Positions 24,350 through 33,882 of a DNA stretch of 64,000 bases are shown piece by piece. Location: assembly GCA_963802095.1 (NCBI GenBank), contig CAWDHI010000001.1, positions 1 to 64,000 on the forward strand, read 5' to 3'. The translations under genes and the position numbers were made by a program. The stretch is from CAVVEQ01 sp963802095 (GTDB lineage: Bacteria; Chloroflexota; Anaerolineae; Anaerolineales; Anaerolineaceae). Positions within the stretch are counted from its first letter, which is position 1; the number at the start of each line of letters is the position of its first letter. The notes beneath the pieces are model-generated. The model ran no database searches. It was not told where the DNA came from and saw only the letters and a program-made list of their open reading frames with translations.

Positions 24350-25051
24350 ATGGTTCCGCCCGATCATAAAGAAACCTACCGAAGCGAAACGGAAAACTAC
24401 GACCAGCTAATTTCTCGCGAGGATGCGCAGGGGAATATCCTGCGCGAGATCGAACGCATCTGCCCACCGGACGGACTGGAGATCTTGGATCTGGGAGCCG
24501 GGACCGGAAGGTTCGAAACGCTACTGGCGGGAAGGGCGGCATCTCTTACGGCTCTCGATTTATCCCATGCGATGCTGGAAATCACCAGGAAGAAACTGAT
24601 CAAACATGGGACGGATACCTTCCACTTAATTGCTGGCGACCACCGCGCGCTGCCGCTTCGAAGCCAAATCTTCGATCTGGTTATCTCCGGGTGGAGTATC
24701 TGTTACCTGGCGGATTGGTTTCCGGAAACCTGGCACGAGGAATTGGAAAAAGCGTTTTCAGAGATTCGTCGGGTGATCCGTCCCGGGGGTAGGGTGATCC
24801 TTCTGGAAACCCAGGGCACCGGTTTTGAATCTCCCACTCCACCTCCGCACCTGGCAGGTTATTTCGATTACCTGCGCAAAACTGGTTTTCAATTTTCCTG
24901 GGTGCGGACAGATTATCGGTTTATTGACCTGGAAGAAGCCGTAACAATTTCCCGTTTCTTTTTCGGGGAGGAGCTGGCAGACCGGGTGCAGGCGAATGAA
25001 TGGGTTGTTTTACCGGAATGTACAGGGTTTTGGACGAAGGTATTGCTCTAA
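24350..25051 (+). CDS. Class I SAM-dependent methyltransferase
   Basis: A 233-residue methyltransferase of the UbiE/type-11 group. Motif I is ILDLGAGTGRFETLL (near residue 45), followed by an acidic end of strand 2 (LTALDLSHAML), AGDHRALPLRSQIFDLVISG and RVIRPGGRVILLET. The substrate is not evident. It begins 2 bases after the ankyrin gene with which it forms a pair. Confidence 0.85.
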   Translation: MVPPDHKETYRSETENYDQLISREDAQGNILREIERICPPDGLEILDLGAGTGRFETLLAGRAASLTALDLSHAMLEITRKKLIKHGTDTFHLIAGDHRALPLRSQIFDLVISGWSICYLADWFPETWHEELEKAFSEIRRVIRPGGRVILLETQGTGFESPTPPPHLAGYFDYLRKTGFQFSWVRTDYRFIDLEEAVTISRFFFGEELADRVQANEWVVLPECTGFWTKVLL

Positions 25052-25102
25052 TTGTATAGACATCGTACAATTATCTAAATTTGATGGTAAAAGAGGTACG
25101 GA

Positions 25103-25870
25103 ATGAAAAAAGACGTCATACGACAGATTCTAATCGTAGTAACATTCATATTCACAATTACTGCCAATGGACTGGCCAATGCGCTACCTTTGAATGGGCA
25201 GTCCACCGGCACTATTTCCGATAGCTTCCAGGTGGTTTTCGTCCCCGCGGGTTATGTATTTTCAATATGGGGGGTGATCTACCTGCTCCTGGCTGGATTC
25301 ACGGTTTACCAGGCTCTTCCCGCCCAGCGGGAAAATGAAATCCTTCGCAGAATTGGTTTTCTAGTTGCCCTCAGCAATTTGCTCAATGGCGCATGGATCT
25401 TTTTCTGGCATTACAACTTGTACGCCTGGACATTGGTTATCATGCTTGGGTTGCTGGCAACCTTGATCGCAATCTACCTCCGCCTTGGGATCGGTTATCA
25501 AAAGTTCACAACAGTGGAAAAATGGCTGGTGAGCATTCCGTTCAGCGTGTACCTGGGTTGGATCACCGTGGCGACAATCGCGAACGCCACAGCCCTACTT
25601 AAATACTCCGGTTGGAGCGGGTGGGGGTTTGACGGACAGACATGGACCATCCTGCTTCTAGCAGCGGGGGTTGCCATCTCGATTGCGATGAGCCTGCGTC
25701 ACAGGGATATTGGTTATGCCCTGGTACTGGTCTGGGCGTTTAGCGGTATCGCAGTAAAATGGCTGGGAGTCTACCCCGTGGTGGTATTCAGTGCATTTCT
25801 CGCAGTTGGTTTTGTTCTGCTCTTCCTGGCGATCGGTAGATTGAGGAAACCGAAACCTATCACTGGATAA
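25103..25870 (+). CDS. TspO/MBR-like tryptophan-rich membrane protein
   Basis: A 255-residue integral membrane protein with seven or eight hydrophobic segments. The PAGYVFSIWGVIYLLLAGFTVYQ region and the later LSNLLNGAWIFFWHYN are the hallmarks of the tryptophan-rich sensory protein family. It is longer than classical TspO (about 160 residues) and belongs to the enlarged bacterial branch. Family members bind porphyrins or steroids and act as stress regulators; a ligand is not known here. A small upstream TACAAT and a GGTACGG before the ATG suggest its own transcript. A strong terminator follows. Confidence 0.8.
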   Translation: MKKDVIRQILIVVTFIFTITANGLANALPLNGQSTGTISDSFQVVFVPAGYVFSIWGVIYLLLAGFTVYQALPAQRENEILRRIGFLVALSNLLNGAWIFFWHYNLYAWTLVIMLGLLATLIAIYLRLGIGYQKFTTVEKWLVSIPFSVYLGWITVATIANATALLKYSGWSGWGFDGQTWTILLLAAGVAISIAMSLRHRDIGYALVLVWAFSGIAVKWLGVYPVVVFSAFLAVGFVLLFLAIGRLRKPKPITG

Positions 25871-25876
25871 TTCAAT

Positions 25877-25910
25877 AAAATCCGGAAGGGCTAAACCCTT
25901 CCGGATTTTT
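25877..25910. terminator. Bidirectional rho-independent terminator
   Basis: A 12- to 14-bp perfect stem (core AATCCGGAAGGG with CCCTTCCGGATT), loop CTAAA, A-rich on the left and T-rich on the right. It serves the TspO-like gene and the convergent valS gene. Confidence 0.9.
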
Positions 25911-25912
25911 GT

Positions 25913-28613
25913 TTATTGCAACTGCTTTCGCAATTTTTCAGCGGTTTCCTGAAAAGCGCTAAGCTTGATGCGTTCCTTTTCCACCAGGTTGGTTGGGGCG
26001 CGTTTGGCAAAATCACCATTCAGCAATTTTTCCAATCGTTCTATCTGGGATTCCGCATCCCGAAGATCTTGCTCCAATCGGTTTTGGTCACTTGCGGAAG
26101 TGGTTCTTTCCTGTACCGGCACAAAAACCTCCACGCCACGCACCACCAGCGAGAGATCACCAGATGGACTTTCCGTTAGAGTTTCCTGGATCACTGTGCC
26201 TTCCGGATCCAATCTTGCCAGCGATTCAAGCACACTCTGCTGGGATTTGATCAGAGCGAATTTTTTCCCCGGCGATGAATCTTGCGGAGATCTTTTCTCC
26301 TGGGGCTATCCCATTTTCTGTTCTCAGGTTTCGGATCCCCTTGACAAGTTCCATGAGCAGTTCAAAATCGTCGATGAGTTTTTCCTCACCTGCAGCTTTA
26401 TTTACCAGTTCAGGCCAACGGGCAATCATCAGCGCGTTCTCCCATTTACCGGATTTCGATTGAGCCGAGAAACCTTTTACATCAGCGGCTTGTTTGAGGT
26501 AACCCCAGAGCTCCTCGGTGACGAAGGGCGTGAACGGGTGAAGCAGCCGGAGGCAGGTATCCAGCGCGCTGACAAGGATCCCAGCTGTTTGTGTTGCCTG
26601 GGGACCACCAGCGGCAAGCTGCTGCTTGGATATCTCGATATACCAGTCAGCAAACTCGCTCCAGAAGAAATCATAGATCTGTCTGCCGGCTTCACCGTAT
26701 TGATGACTGGTGAAAAGACGATCAACGCTGTGGACCAACCCGGCAAGCTTCGCGGTTATCCAGACATCTGCGAGGGAGGAGGTCGTTTTAGCGTCGCTGG
26801 CAGGAGGAGCGTTTTCCACCGCAGCGATAACGAACCGGCCGGCATTCCAAATCTTGTTGGCGAAATTGCGATTGGCTTCCACTTTCTTAACCGAGAGATT
26901 CATATCATTGCCGGGCGAGGAGCCGACCAGCACGCTAAAGCGTAGTGCGTCGGTACCCAGGTCATTCATCAGGATGAGCGGATCGATCACGTTCCCCTTG
27001 GTTTTGCTCATTTTTTGGCCGTGCTCATCGCGGATAAGACCGTGCAGGTAGACCGTGCTGAATGGCACTTCGCCAGTGAACTCCAACCCGAACATGATCA
27101 TCCGCGCAACCCAAAAGAATAGGATATCGTAACCGGTTTCCATCATCGTTGTCGGGTAGAAGTAGCGCATGTCGGGTGTATCCTGCGGCCAACCCAGAGT
27201 GGAGAACGGCCACAACCCTGAGGAAAACCAGGTATCCAGCACATCCGGGTCTTGGTCGACCTTTGTACTATTGCAATGAGCGCAGTTGGTGGGATCGATA
27301 CGCGAGACAGTGAGCTCACCGCAATCCTTACAATACCAGACGGGGATGCGGTGCCCCCACCAGAGCTGGCGGCTGATGCACCAATCCTGGATGTTCTCCA
27401 GCCAGTTGAAATAAACCTTGGTAAAGTGCTCCGGGACGAAATTAATCTTCCCGTTGCGGACGGCTTCCAAAGCAGCTTCTGCCAGGGGTTGGATGCTGAT
27501 GAACCACTGGGTGGAGACCATTGGTTCAACGATCTCCCCTCCCCGCTGGGAACGAGGCACGTTTATCTTGTATGGTTTTTTCTCGATCACAAGCCCCGCT
27601 TTCTCCATATCTGCCCAGATTTGTTTGCGGCAATCGAAGCGATCCAGGCTTTCATATTTACCGCCATTCGAATTTACCTTTGCGGATTCATCCAGGACGG
27701 AGATCACCTCCAATTTATGATTTATTCCGATCTCGTAATCATTTGGATCGTGTGCAGGGGTGATCTTGAGCGCACCGGTGCCAAATGTCCGATCCACATA
27801 TGAATCGCTGATGACCGGGATCTCGCGCCCCAGGATCGGCACAAGGGCTGTTTTGCCAATGAATTTCTGAAAACGCGGATCTTCAGGGTGGACTGCAACG
27901 GCGGTATCGCCAAGAATCGTCTCCGGGCGGGTGGTGGCAACCGGGATGTAATCACCGGATCCATCCGACAGCATGTATTTGAAGAAATATAGAGAGCCAT
28001 TTTCTTCGGAGTATTCCACCTCTAAATCGCTAACCGCGGTTTTGAGCTGCGGGGACCAATTGATCATTCGTTTCCCGCGATAGATCAGCCCCTTTTCATA
28101 CAGGCGAACAAATGCTTCACGGACAGACCTGGAAAGACCTTCATCCAGGGTGAACCGTTCCCTCGACCAATCACAGGAAGCGCCTAAACGCCTGATCTGT
28201 TGGGTGATCAGGTTTCCATACTTCTTTTTCCATTCCCAGGTTCGTTTTACGAACTCTTCCCTCCCCAGCTCATCTCTGGTGATCTCTTCGGTTTCGCGGA
28301 GGTATCGTTCCACCAGCAGCTGGGTGGCGATGCCTGCGTGATCGGTGCCGGGTACCCACAACGCAGAAAGCCCACGCATACGGGCATGTCGGATCATCAG
28401 ATCCTCCATCGCTACAAACATGGCGTGCCCCAGGTGCAATTCCCCGGTAACATTGGGAGGAGGGATCGAGATGACATATGGTTTAATGGAGGGATCATAA
28501 CCAGGAATATTTGGATCGTTGGCAGGCGAGAAATAACCCTGGTTTTCCCACCATTCATAGAGCCGCTGTTCGGTGGATTGAAAATCGTAAGTTTTCGGTA
28601 ATTCGATAGACAT
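25913..28613 (-). pseudogene. valS: Valyl-tRNA synthetase, frameshifted near the C-terminus
   Basis: Charges tRNA-Val in the cytoplasm. The class I signatures PPPNVTGELHLGH (near residue 52) and QKMSKTKGNV are intact, as are the editing and anticodon-binding domains. The first frame ends at residue 795 with a shift at a run of six T (26261-26266; A6 in the sense strand). Removing one base joins GEK to FALIKSQQSVLESLARLDPEG and on to the C-terminal coiled coil ending at 25913, giving a normal protein of about 899 residues. ValS is normally essential and single-copy, so an assembly error in the homopolymer, or slippage on it, is more likely than true loss. Expression is controlled by the T-box at 28614-28894. 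Confidence 0.92.
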
Positions 28614-28894
28614 CTTATACTCCTTAAAATTAAAACCCTTTCATCCCTGAGGACGAAAGAGCCTGTCTTCCGCGGTACCACCCCGGTTCACCATTCCTGG
28701 CGCACTCAGCCGCATTTTTAAATGCGGATCAGCGCTACCGGGCTTACCCGTGCCGTTCTACTCTCCAGATCTTGGATTTCTTCGGCAATCCGCCTTGCGA
28801 CTTCAACCGCAGCCAGCCTGGGAAAATCTCAGCTCTGCATTCCCTTCCTGTCGGCCGCCCCGCAGTTTACTGCTCAAGGCTCATTATTTCGTTG
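28614..28894 (-). promoter_or_regulatory. T-box riboswitch leader of valS
   Basis: The minus-strand leader has the T-box core TGGTACCGCG (28680-28671) in the context GGGGTGGTACCGCGG, which pairs with the CCA end of uncharged tRNA. Farther upstream are a stem I-like region with CAGAGCTG and GGCTGGCTG (distal-loop elements) and a candidate specifier loop TTGAA-GTC-GC, with GTC (valine) at 28801-28799. Downstream, CTTTCGTCC and GGATGAAAG form a 9-bp terminator stem followed by a T-rich tract ending about 14 bases before the ATG. Uncharged tRNA-Val should favour the antiterminator and raise valS expression. The stem I assignment is less sure than the T-box core. Confidence 0.88.
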
Positions 28895-28900
28895 GCTTTC

Positions 28901-28929
28901 ATTATAGCCAGGCGTGGCTCGAAAGTCAA
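28901..28929 (-). promoter_or_regulatory. Promoter of the valS T-box transcript
   Basis: On the minus strand TTGACT (28929-28924) and TATAAT (28906-28901) with a 17-base spacer. It predicts a start near 28894 and a leader of about 280 bases. Confidence 0.85.
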
Positions 28930-28992
28930 TCAAAGCGGTCGGAGATGGGACCAATTCGCAAATTTCGCTTTTGTCGGTTAAACTATGCCAAC

Positions 28993-30435
28993 ATGATCAA
29001 CCCACAACCAAAAAAATCACAGTGGATGACAGTGTTTTTCAGCATGGTAATATTGGCGATCTGCGGTTGTATGCCTTTCGAGCCAAGAACCCCTGCAACC
29101 ACCACCCCGCGTTCCACCCGTATTCCCACCGTTAAAGCCAGCGTCACCCCGGATGAATTTGCAACACTGGCTGAAGATCTGAAGATCTCTCCAGGCATGC
29201 TTGCAGGTATTGAACTTACTTTTTGGCATCCGCTGATCGGAAAATCAGCCGATGTTCTGAACCAGCTGGTTAATGAATTCAACCAGTTGAATCCTTACGG
29301 GATCTTTGTAACCCCGACTTCATATTACAGTGAAGGTGATTTTTTATCCGCCGTGGAGAATTCTCTTAAGGACGGGCCTATTTTGCCTTCCCTTGTGGCT
29401 GCATCGCCCGATCAATTGAATTATTGGCAGAGAGAAACCGGGAAGATTCTGGACCTGACGCCTTATTTTAATGAACCAAGCGTGGGGTTGACCGACCAGC
29501 AGGTTGCGGATCTTTTCCCATCCTTTTTCCCGCGGGAAACAACCTCGGTAACCAGGCTTGGAATCCCGTTCTACCGCAGCGGATCTGTTCTTTTCTACAA
29601 CCAAACCTGGGCGAACGAATTGGGATTTCCCGATCCTCCTGTCACAGTGGAAGAATTTGAAAACCAGGCGTGCGCAGCTGCAGAGGCTAACGCAGGAGAT
29701 AAAATTCGTTCCAACGATGGCACAGGGGGATGGTTCATTGATACAGCTTGGCAAAGTGCGGTAAATTGGCTGAAAGTTTTTGGCTTTTCGAAACTGGAAC
29801 CCGGCAGTGGGGGGAACAACTTCTCATTTTCTGTTCCTGAAGCGGAGAAAACCCTGCAATTATTAAAGAAATTAAATGACAAAGGTTGTGCCTGGACTGG
29901 AAGAAAATCAGATCCGCTGGAATACTTCGCCTCGCGGCAGGCACTTTTTTATTCAGCGGAGTTGGAAAATATCGAACCGCAATTGAAAACCAATACCCGC
30001 TTGGGTTCGTTGGATAAGTGGATCCCCATCGCCTACCCGGACCAATCTGGTTTGAGCGGGGTCCTCGCAACAGGCTATGATTTCGGGGTCTTCCAGGCGG
30101 ATGCCCGTTCGCAGATGGCTGCATGGCTCTTTATTAAATGGATGATGGAACCTTCCAGGCATGCTCGCCTGGTCGCTGCGGATACAACTTTCCCCCTCAG
30201 TTATTCCGAGATTGCAGTCCTGGGATCTCTTGGAGAGGAGAATCTCCAATGGCAGCAAGCTCTCGGTTTTATTTCCCAGGTTGTTGAAGCGCCTGACTCC
30301 CCGGATTGGTGGATGGTAAGACGTATCCTGGAGGATGCCATTTGGAAAAGCCTGCAGCCCAATGTGACCGAAGCAGATCTGCCTATCATCCTGCGCGAAT
30401 TGGATGCCACTATCTCCGAGGTTCTTGCCAGGTGA
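28993..30435 (+). CDS. ABC-type substrate-binding lipoprotein, sugar-binding (SBP family 1) type
   Basis: A lipoprotein of about 480 residues. The signal peptide ends in the lipobox LAICGC (about residue 24), followed by a Pro/Thr-rich linker. The mature domain has features of carbohydrate-binding family 1 proteins: IELTFWHPL, LVNEFNQLNPYGI, the YRSGSVLFYNQTWANELGF region and AAWLFIKWMMEP. No permease or ATPase is adjacent. The ATG at 28993 is chosen because it gives a proper signal peptide; it lies 8 bases after a TAAACT box with no Shine-Dalgarno sequence, so it may be leaderless. It overlaps rnhA by 4 bases. Confidence 0.8.
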   Translation: MINPQPKKSQWMTVFFSMVILAICGCMPFEPRTPATTTPRSTRIPTVKASVTPDEFATLAEDLKISPGMLAGIELTFWHPLIGKSADVLNQLVNEFNQLNPYGIFVTPTSYYSEGDFLSAVENSLKDGPILPSLVAASPDQLNYWQRETGKILDLTPYFNEPSVGLTDQQVADLFPSFFPRETTSVTRLGIPFYRSGSVLFYNQTWANELGFPDPPVTVEEFENQACAAAEANAGDKIRSNDGTGGWFIDTAWQSAVNWLKVFGFSKLEPGSGGNNFSFSVPEAEKTLQLLKKLNDKGCAWTGRKSDPLEYFASRQALFYSAELENIEPQLKTNTRLGSLDKWIPIAYPDQSGLSGVLATGYDFGVFQADARSQMAAWLFIKWMMEPSRHARLVAADTTFPLSYSEIAVLGSLGEENLQWQQALGFISQVVEAPDSPDWWMVRRILEDAIWKSLQPNVTEADLPIILRELDATISEVLAR

Positions 30436-30869
30436 AAAGCGCACTCCCGGAGGTTGTGATCTATACGGATGGTGCCTGCGACCCGAACCCAGGGAGGGGC
30501 GGTTGGGCTGCGTTGATTATTGCTCCAAACAGGAAAATAGAAATCAGCGGGAGGGAGGTTGAGAGTACCAACAACCGGATGGAACTCACTGCTGCCATCC
30601 GCGCGTTACGGTCTCTTAAGGAACCGTCATCTGTGACCATCTATACAGATTCGCAATACCTTCAGAAGGGAATCGGGGAGTGGCTGCCGGGTTGGATCAG
30701 GAAGAACTGGCGGACAACCAGCGGTAAGGTTGCCAACCGGGATCTTTGGGAGGAATTAATCGCGGCGGAGAAGCCGCATATGGTTCGATGGGAATGGCTG
30801 AGAGGCCATGATGGGGATCCAAACAACCAGCGTGTGGATCAGCTTGCCCGTAAAGCCCGCCAAAGATAA
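30432..30869 (+). CDS. rnhA: Ribonuclease HI
   Basis: A 145-residue RNase HI that cuts RNA in RNA-DNA hybrids. All acidic catalytic residues are visible: Asp in VIYTDGACDPNPG, Glu in STNNRMELTAA, Asp in IYTDSQYL and the final Asp in NQRVDQLAR, with the helper His in RGHDGDPN. Length is close to the E. coli enzyme (155). The start is GTG at 30432, overlapping the TGA of the binding-protein gene (GTGA), which indicates translational coupling. Longer frames upstream would run inside that gene. Confidence 0.93.
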   Translation: MKSALPEVVIYTDGACDPNPGRGGWAALIIAPNRKIEISGREVESTNNRMELTAAIRALRSLKEPSSVTIYTDSQYLQKGIGEWLPGWIRKNWRTTSGKVANRDLWEELIAAEKPHMVRWEWLRGHDGDPNNQRVDQLARKARQR

Positions 30870-30873
30870 TCCG

Positions 30874-32097
30874 TTAAACCAAACCAAGCGCAAGGCACAC
30901 CGCCCAGAGCGCCAGCCCGATCAGAAAAACCCAAACGATTTGTAGTTTCAGAAACCGCACCGCACAAAAAGCTGCGATGGCGAATAATGCGGTCAACCAT
31001 CCGCGGATACCGGTCTGTGCCAGCTGATATGTGATCATGACCAGCATACCGACAAACGCGGCCAGTACTCCCGCCAGGGCACCTTTAATCACAGTCGAAT
31101 TTCGCACCCGGTTGTAGATTTGAGTGAAGATCAGGGTCAATGCAAAAGTGGGCGAGAAGATCGCAAAGGTGGCTACCACAGCCCCAAAAACCCCGGCTAC
31201 CTTGTATCCGATGAATGTAACGGTTATAAGGAAAGGCCCAGGGGTGACCTGACCGAGAGCTACACCATCCGCGAACTGGGTGGGGGTGAGCAATTGCAGT
31301 TGATCCACCACCTCCGCGCGAAGCAGCGGCAGGATCATCATCCCATTTCCAAAGGCGATGGAGCCAACTTTAAAAAAGGAAAGGCAAAGGATATTTAATG
31401 GGGGCGGAAATGTGGTGCAAAGGATGAGAAAACCAATAATGATCGCCACCACCACGCCGATCTGAATCCATTCCGACCGGGAAGTACTCGTCTCCACATC
31501 ACTCGGACCTTCATCCTCAGGGATAGCCTGCATCGGTCGAAGCAGGAGGATTCCCAGGATTAAGGAAACCAGCACGATCCAGAGAGAATCCACCTTGAAA
31601 TAGATTGCAGGAATAGCCGCCAGGGCAATGATCCAGGCAACCGGTTTACGCAGAGCCGTGAAGCCGAGGTCGATGGCGAGGTTGAGGATGATCCCAACAA
31701 CGATCGCTTCCAAACCGATGAAGAGTTTCGGAACCCAGGGGATATTGCCAGATGAAAAATAGAGCGCCGATAAACCAAGCATGAGAAGGAACGAAGGAAG
31801 GACGAATCCCATCGTCGAAAGGATCGCCCCTGGTACCTTCCGAAGCTGGTAGCCCAGGTAGGCAGCATAGTCAAAATTCACCGGGCCGGGGTAAAGTTGG
31901 ACGAGGGCGATACCCTCATCCAGCTTCTCGTCGCTTAGCCAACCCTTTTGTTTGATACTGGATCGCAAGACTTGCAGAGCTGTGAACCCGAAAGCGGTCA
32001 GACCGGTGAAAAGGAAGGTTTTCACCAGGGTGAAATATCCAACTGACTTGTCCTTTACTGTTACTTCCGGTTTTTCAGGCATGGAGTGGTGGTTCAA
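30874..32097 (-). CDS. chrA: Chromate transporter, long two-domain form (ChrA/CHR family)
   Basis: A 407-residue membrane protein with about ten to twelve helices and two similar halves. The N-terminal half contains TAFGFTALQVLR and LVQLYPGPVNFDYAAYLGYQL; the C-terminal half repeats this plan with GSIAFGNGMMILPLL and GVALGQVTPGPFLITVTFIGY. Long-form proteins export chromate or related oxyanions by proton exchange; a role in sulfate-like anion transport is also possible. It overlaps the end of the aldo/keto reductase gene by 4 bases and is its operon partner. A second start at MPEKPEV is possible. Confidence 0.87.
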   Translation of the reverse strand: MNHHSMPEKPEVTVKDKSVGYFTLVKTFLFTGLTAFGFTALQVLRSSIKQKGWLSDEKLDEGIALVQLYPGPVNFDYAAYLGYQLRKVPGAILSTMGFVLPSFLLMLGLSALYFSSGNIPWVPKLFIGLEAIVVGIILNLAIDLGFTALRKPVAWIIALAAIPAIYFKVDSLWIVLVSLILGILLLRPMQAIPEDEGPSDVETSTSRSEWIQIGVVVAIIIGFLILCTTFPPPLNILCLSFFKVGSIAFGNGMMILPLLRAEVVDQLQLLTPTQFADGVALGQVTPGPFLITVTFIGYKVAGVFGAVVATFAIFSPTFALTLIFTQIYNRVRNSTVIKGALAGVLAAFVGMLVMITYQLAQTGIRGWLTALFAIAAFCAVRFLKLQIVWVFLIGLALWAVCLALGLV

Positions 32098-33086
32098 TCA
32101 GCCAGGATCTTTTCGATCTCTTCCAATTCGGAACTTGAAAAATCTAGCCGGTCCAACGCAGCGACGTTTTCTTCGAGCTGCTTCACAGAACTGGCCCCGA
32201 TCAAGGCGGAGGTCATCCCCTGCAGGCGCAGCACCCAGGCGATGGCGAGTTGGGCCATGTTCTGACCGCGGGACTGGGCGATGGAATTCAAACGGCGGAC
32301 CCTGGCGATGGATTCGGGGGTGATATCGTCAGCTTTCAGGAATCCGACGGGACCGGCAGCGCGGGAATTGGCAGGGATGCCATCCAGGTAGCGGTTCGTG
32401 AGCAATCCTTGCGCAAGTGGTGAAAAGGCAATGCAACCGATACCCTCATCATTCAACACGGTCATCAGGTCTTTCTCGATCCAGCGGTCGAACATGTTGT
32501 AGGAGGGTTGATGGATCAGGCAGGGGGTTCCCAGACGCTTCAGCTCACGGATGGCATCGCGAGTTTCCTCGGCTGAATAAGAAGAAATGCCAATGTAGAG
32601 AGCCCGGCCACTACGGACGATGTAATCCAGGGCTCCCATGGATTCCTCTATCGGAGTTTCGGGGTCAGGCCGGTGGTGGTAGAAGATATCCACATACTCC
32701 AAACCCATCCGCTTCAGACTTTGATCCAGGCTCGCTACCAGGTATTTTCGCGATCCAAAGTCACCGTAAGGCCCGGGCCACATATCCCAGCCAGCTTTCG
32801 ATGAGATGACCATCTCATCGCGGTACCTGCGAAAATCCTTAACCATGATCCTGCCGAAGTTTTCCTCAGCGGATCCGGGGGGCGGACCGTAATTATTGGC
32901 AAGGTCGAAATGGGTGACACCAAGATCGAATGCCCTCTGGACGATGGCGCGCCCGTTTTCGAAAATGTTGATCCCGCCAAAGTTGTGCCAGAACCCCAGG
33001 GAAACAGCAGGCAGCATCAGACCGCTGTTCCCACAGCGGTTGTATCGCATCTTCTTATAACGTGATTCAAGCGGAAGGTAATCCAT
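32094..33086 (-). CDS. Aldo/keto reductase (YghZ/KcnAB-like)
   Basis: A 330-residue NADPH-dependent reductase with a TIM barrel. Seen: SLGFWHNFGG near residue 30, the catalytic FDLANNYG (Asp/Tyr), HHRPDPETP containing the catalytic His region, IHQPSYNMFDR and IGASSVKQLEEN, which binds the cofactor phosphate. The WHNFGG sequence is typical of the L-glyceraldehyde-3-phosphate reductase (YghZ) branch. The ATG at 33086 is chosen because CGGAGA lies 7 bases before it and the upstream extension is low-complexity. The function is probably aldehyde detoxification. Confidence 0.88.
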   Translation of the reverse strand: MDYLPLESRYKKMRYNRCGNSGLMLPAVSLGFWHNFGGINIFENGRAIVQRAFDLGVTHFDLANNYGPPPGSAEENFGRIMVKDFRRYRDEMVISSKAGWDMWPGPYGDFGSRKYLVASLDQSLKRMGLEYVDIFYHHRPDPETPIEESMGALDYIVRSGRALYIGISSYSAEETRDAIRELKRLGTPCLIHQPSYNMFDRWIEKDLMTVLNDEGIGCIAFSPLAQGLLTNRYLDGIPANSRAAGPVGFLKADDITPESIARVRRLNSIAQSRGQNMAQLAIAWVLRLQGMTSALIGASSVKQLEENVAALDRLDFSSSELEEIEKILAD

Positions 33087-33128
33087 ATTTTTCTCCGTTA
33101 TTGGGATAAACCAATTATAGATGGATTT

Positions 33129-33156
33129 TTGGGTGATGGAACGGCTCGGATATAAT
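33129..33156 (+). promoter_or_regulatory. Candidate promoter of rsmG, leaderless
   Basis: TTGGGT (33129-33134) and TATAAT (33151-33156) with a 16-base spacer. The -10 ends 7 bases before the ATG at 33164, so transcription would begin at or next to the start codon. Confidence 0.6.
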
Positions 33157-33163
33157 CTTTCAT

Positions 33164-33877
33164 ATGGATAAGTTGCTGGACGCTTGTAATAAATTGATAG
33201 GACTTCAATTATCCCTGGAGCAGGGGCGGGCATTCCAGGTTTATGAGGATGAATTAATGGTCTGGAATGAAAAAATCAATCTCACCGCCATCCGCGACCG
33301 CGGGGAGATTCGCACCAAACATTTCCTCGATTCACTCACCTGTCTCCCGAAGCTGGGGGATCTTCGCGGGATGCTTGTAATCGATATCGGTACCGGGGCT
33401 GGTTTCCCCGGGCTGCCGATCAAGATCGCGGAACCAGGCGCGGAGTTGACGCTGGTGGATTCGGTTGGGAAGAAGCTGGCATTCTGCGAACATCTGATCC
33501 AGACCCTCGCATTGAAGAATGTGGGCTGCATTCAATCCAGGGCAGAGGATTTGGGGCAGTCCCTGGCACACCGGGAAAAGTACGATCGGGCGGTGGCGAG
33601 GGCGGTGGCTGGATTGCCGGTTCTGCTGGAATACCTGCTTCCCTTGCTGAAGGTTGGAGGCGTTGCGGTGATCCAGAAGGGGAGTAATGCACCGGACGAA
33701 GTGAAAGCAGCGCAAAAAGCAGCGAATATCCTGGGAGGGTCGATCGAGGCTATCACGCCCGTGAAATTGCCGGGGCTCGCCGATACCCGTTACCTCGTGA
33801 CCATCGTGAAAACAAGACAAACTCCTGGCGAATATCCGCGTCGCGCGGGAACCCCCTCTAAAAAACCAATTATTTGA
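33164..33877 (+). CDS. rsmG: 16S rRNA (guanine-527-N7) methyltransferase
   Basis: A 237-residue RsmG (GidB) protein, which uses SAM to methylate G527 of 16S rRNA. The N-terminal NEKINLTAIRD, the SAM motif VIDIGTGAGFPGLPIKIAEP (near residue 70), LVDSVGKKLAFCEHL and YDRAVARAVA are all typical. It is convergent with recF, the two stop codons being 5 bases apart. The promoter placement suggests a leaderless message; no Shine-Dalgarno sequence is seen. Confidence 0.95.
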   Translation: MDKLLDACNKLIGLQLSLEQGRAFQVYEDELMVWNEKINLTAIRDRGEIRTKHFLDSLTCLPKLGDLRGMLVIDIGTGAGFPGLPIKIAEPGAELTLVDSVGKKLAFCEHLIQTLALKNVGCIQSRAEDLGQSLAHREKYDRAVARAVAGLPVLLEYLLPLLKVGGVAVIQKGSNAPDEVKAAQKAANILGGSIEAITPVKLPGLADTRYLVTIVKTRQTPGEYPRRAGTPSKKPII

Positions 33878-33882
33878 TCCTT

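Noticed and set aside
26226..26228. TGA at the end of the first valS frame as selenocysteine
   Set aside because: The conserved C-terminal coiled coil is in another frame; the T6 run gives a simple frameshift explanation.
28750..28992. N-terminal extension of the family-1 binding protein
   Set aside because: It lies over the T-box leader and promoter of valS on the other strand, and it would bury the signal peptide.
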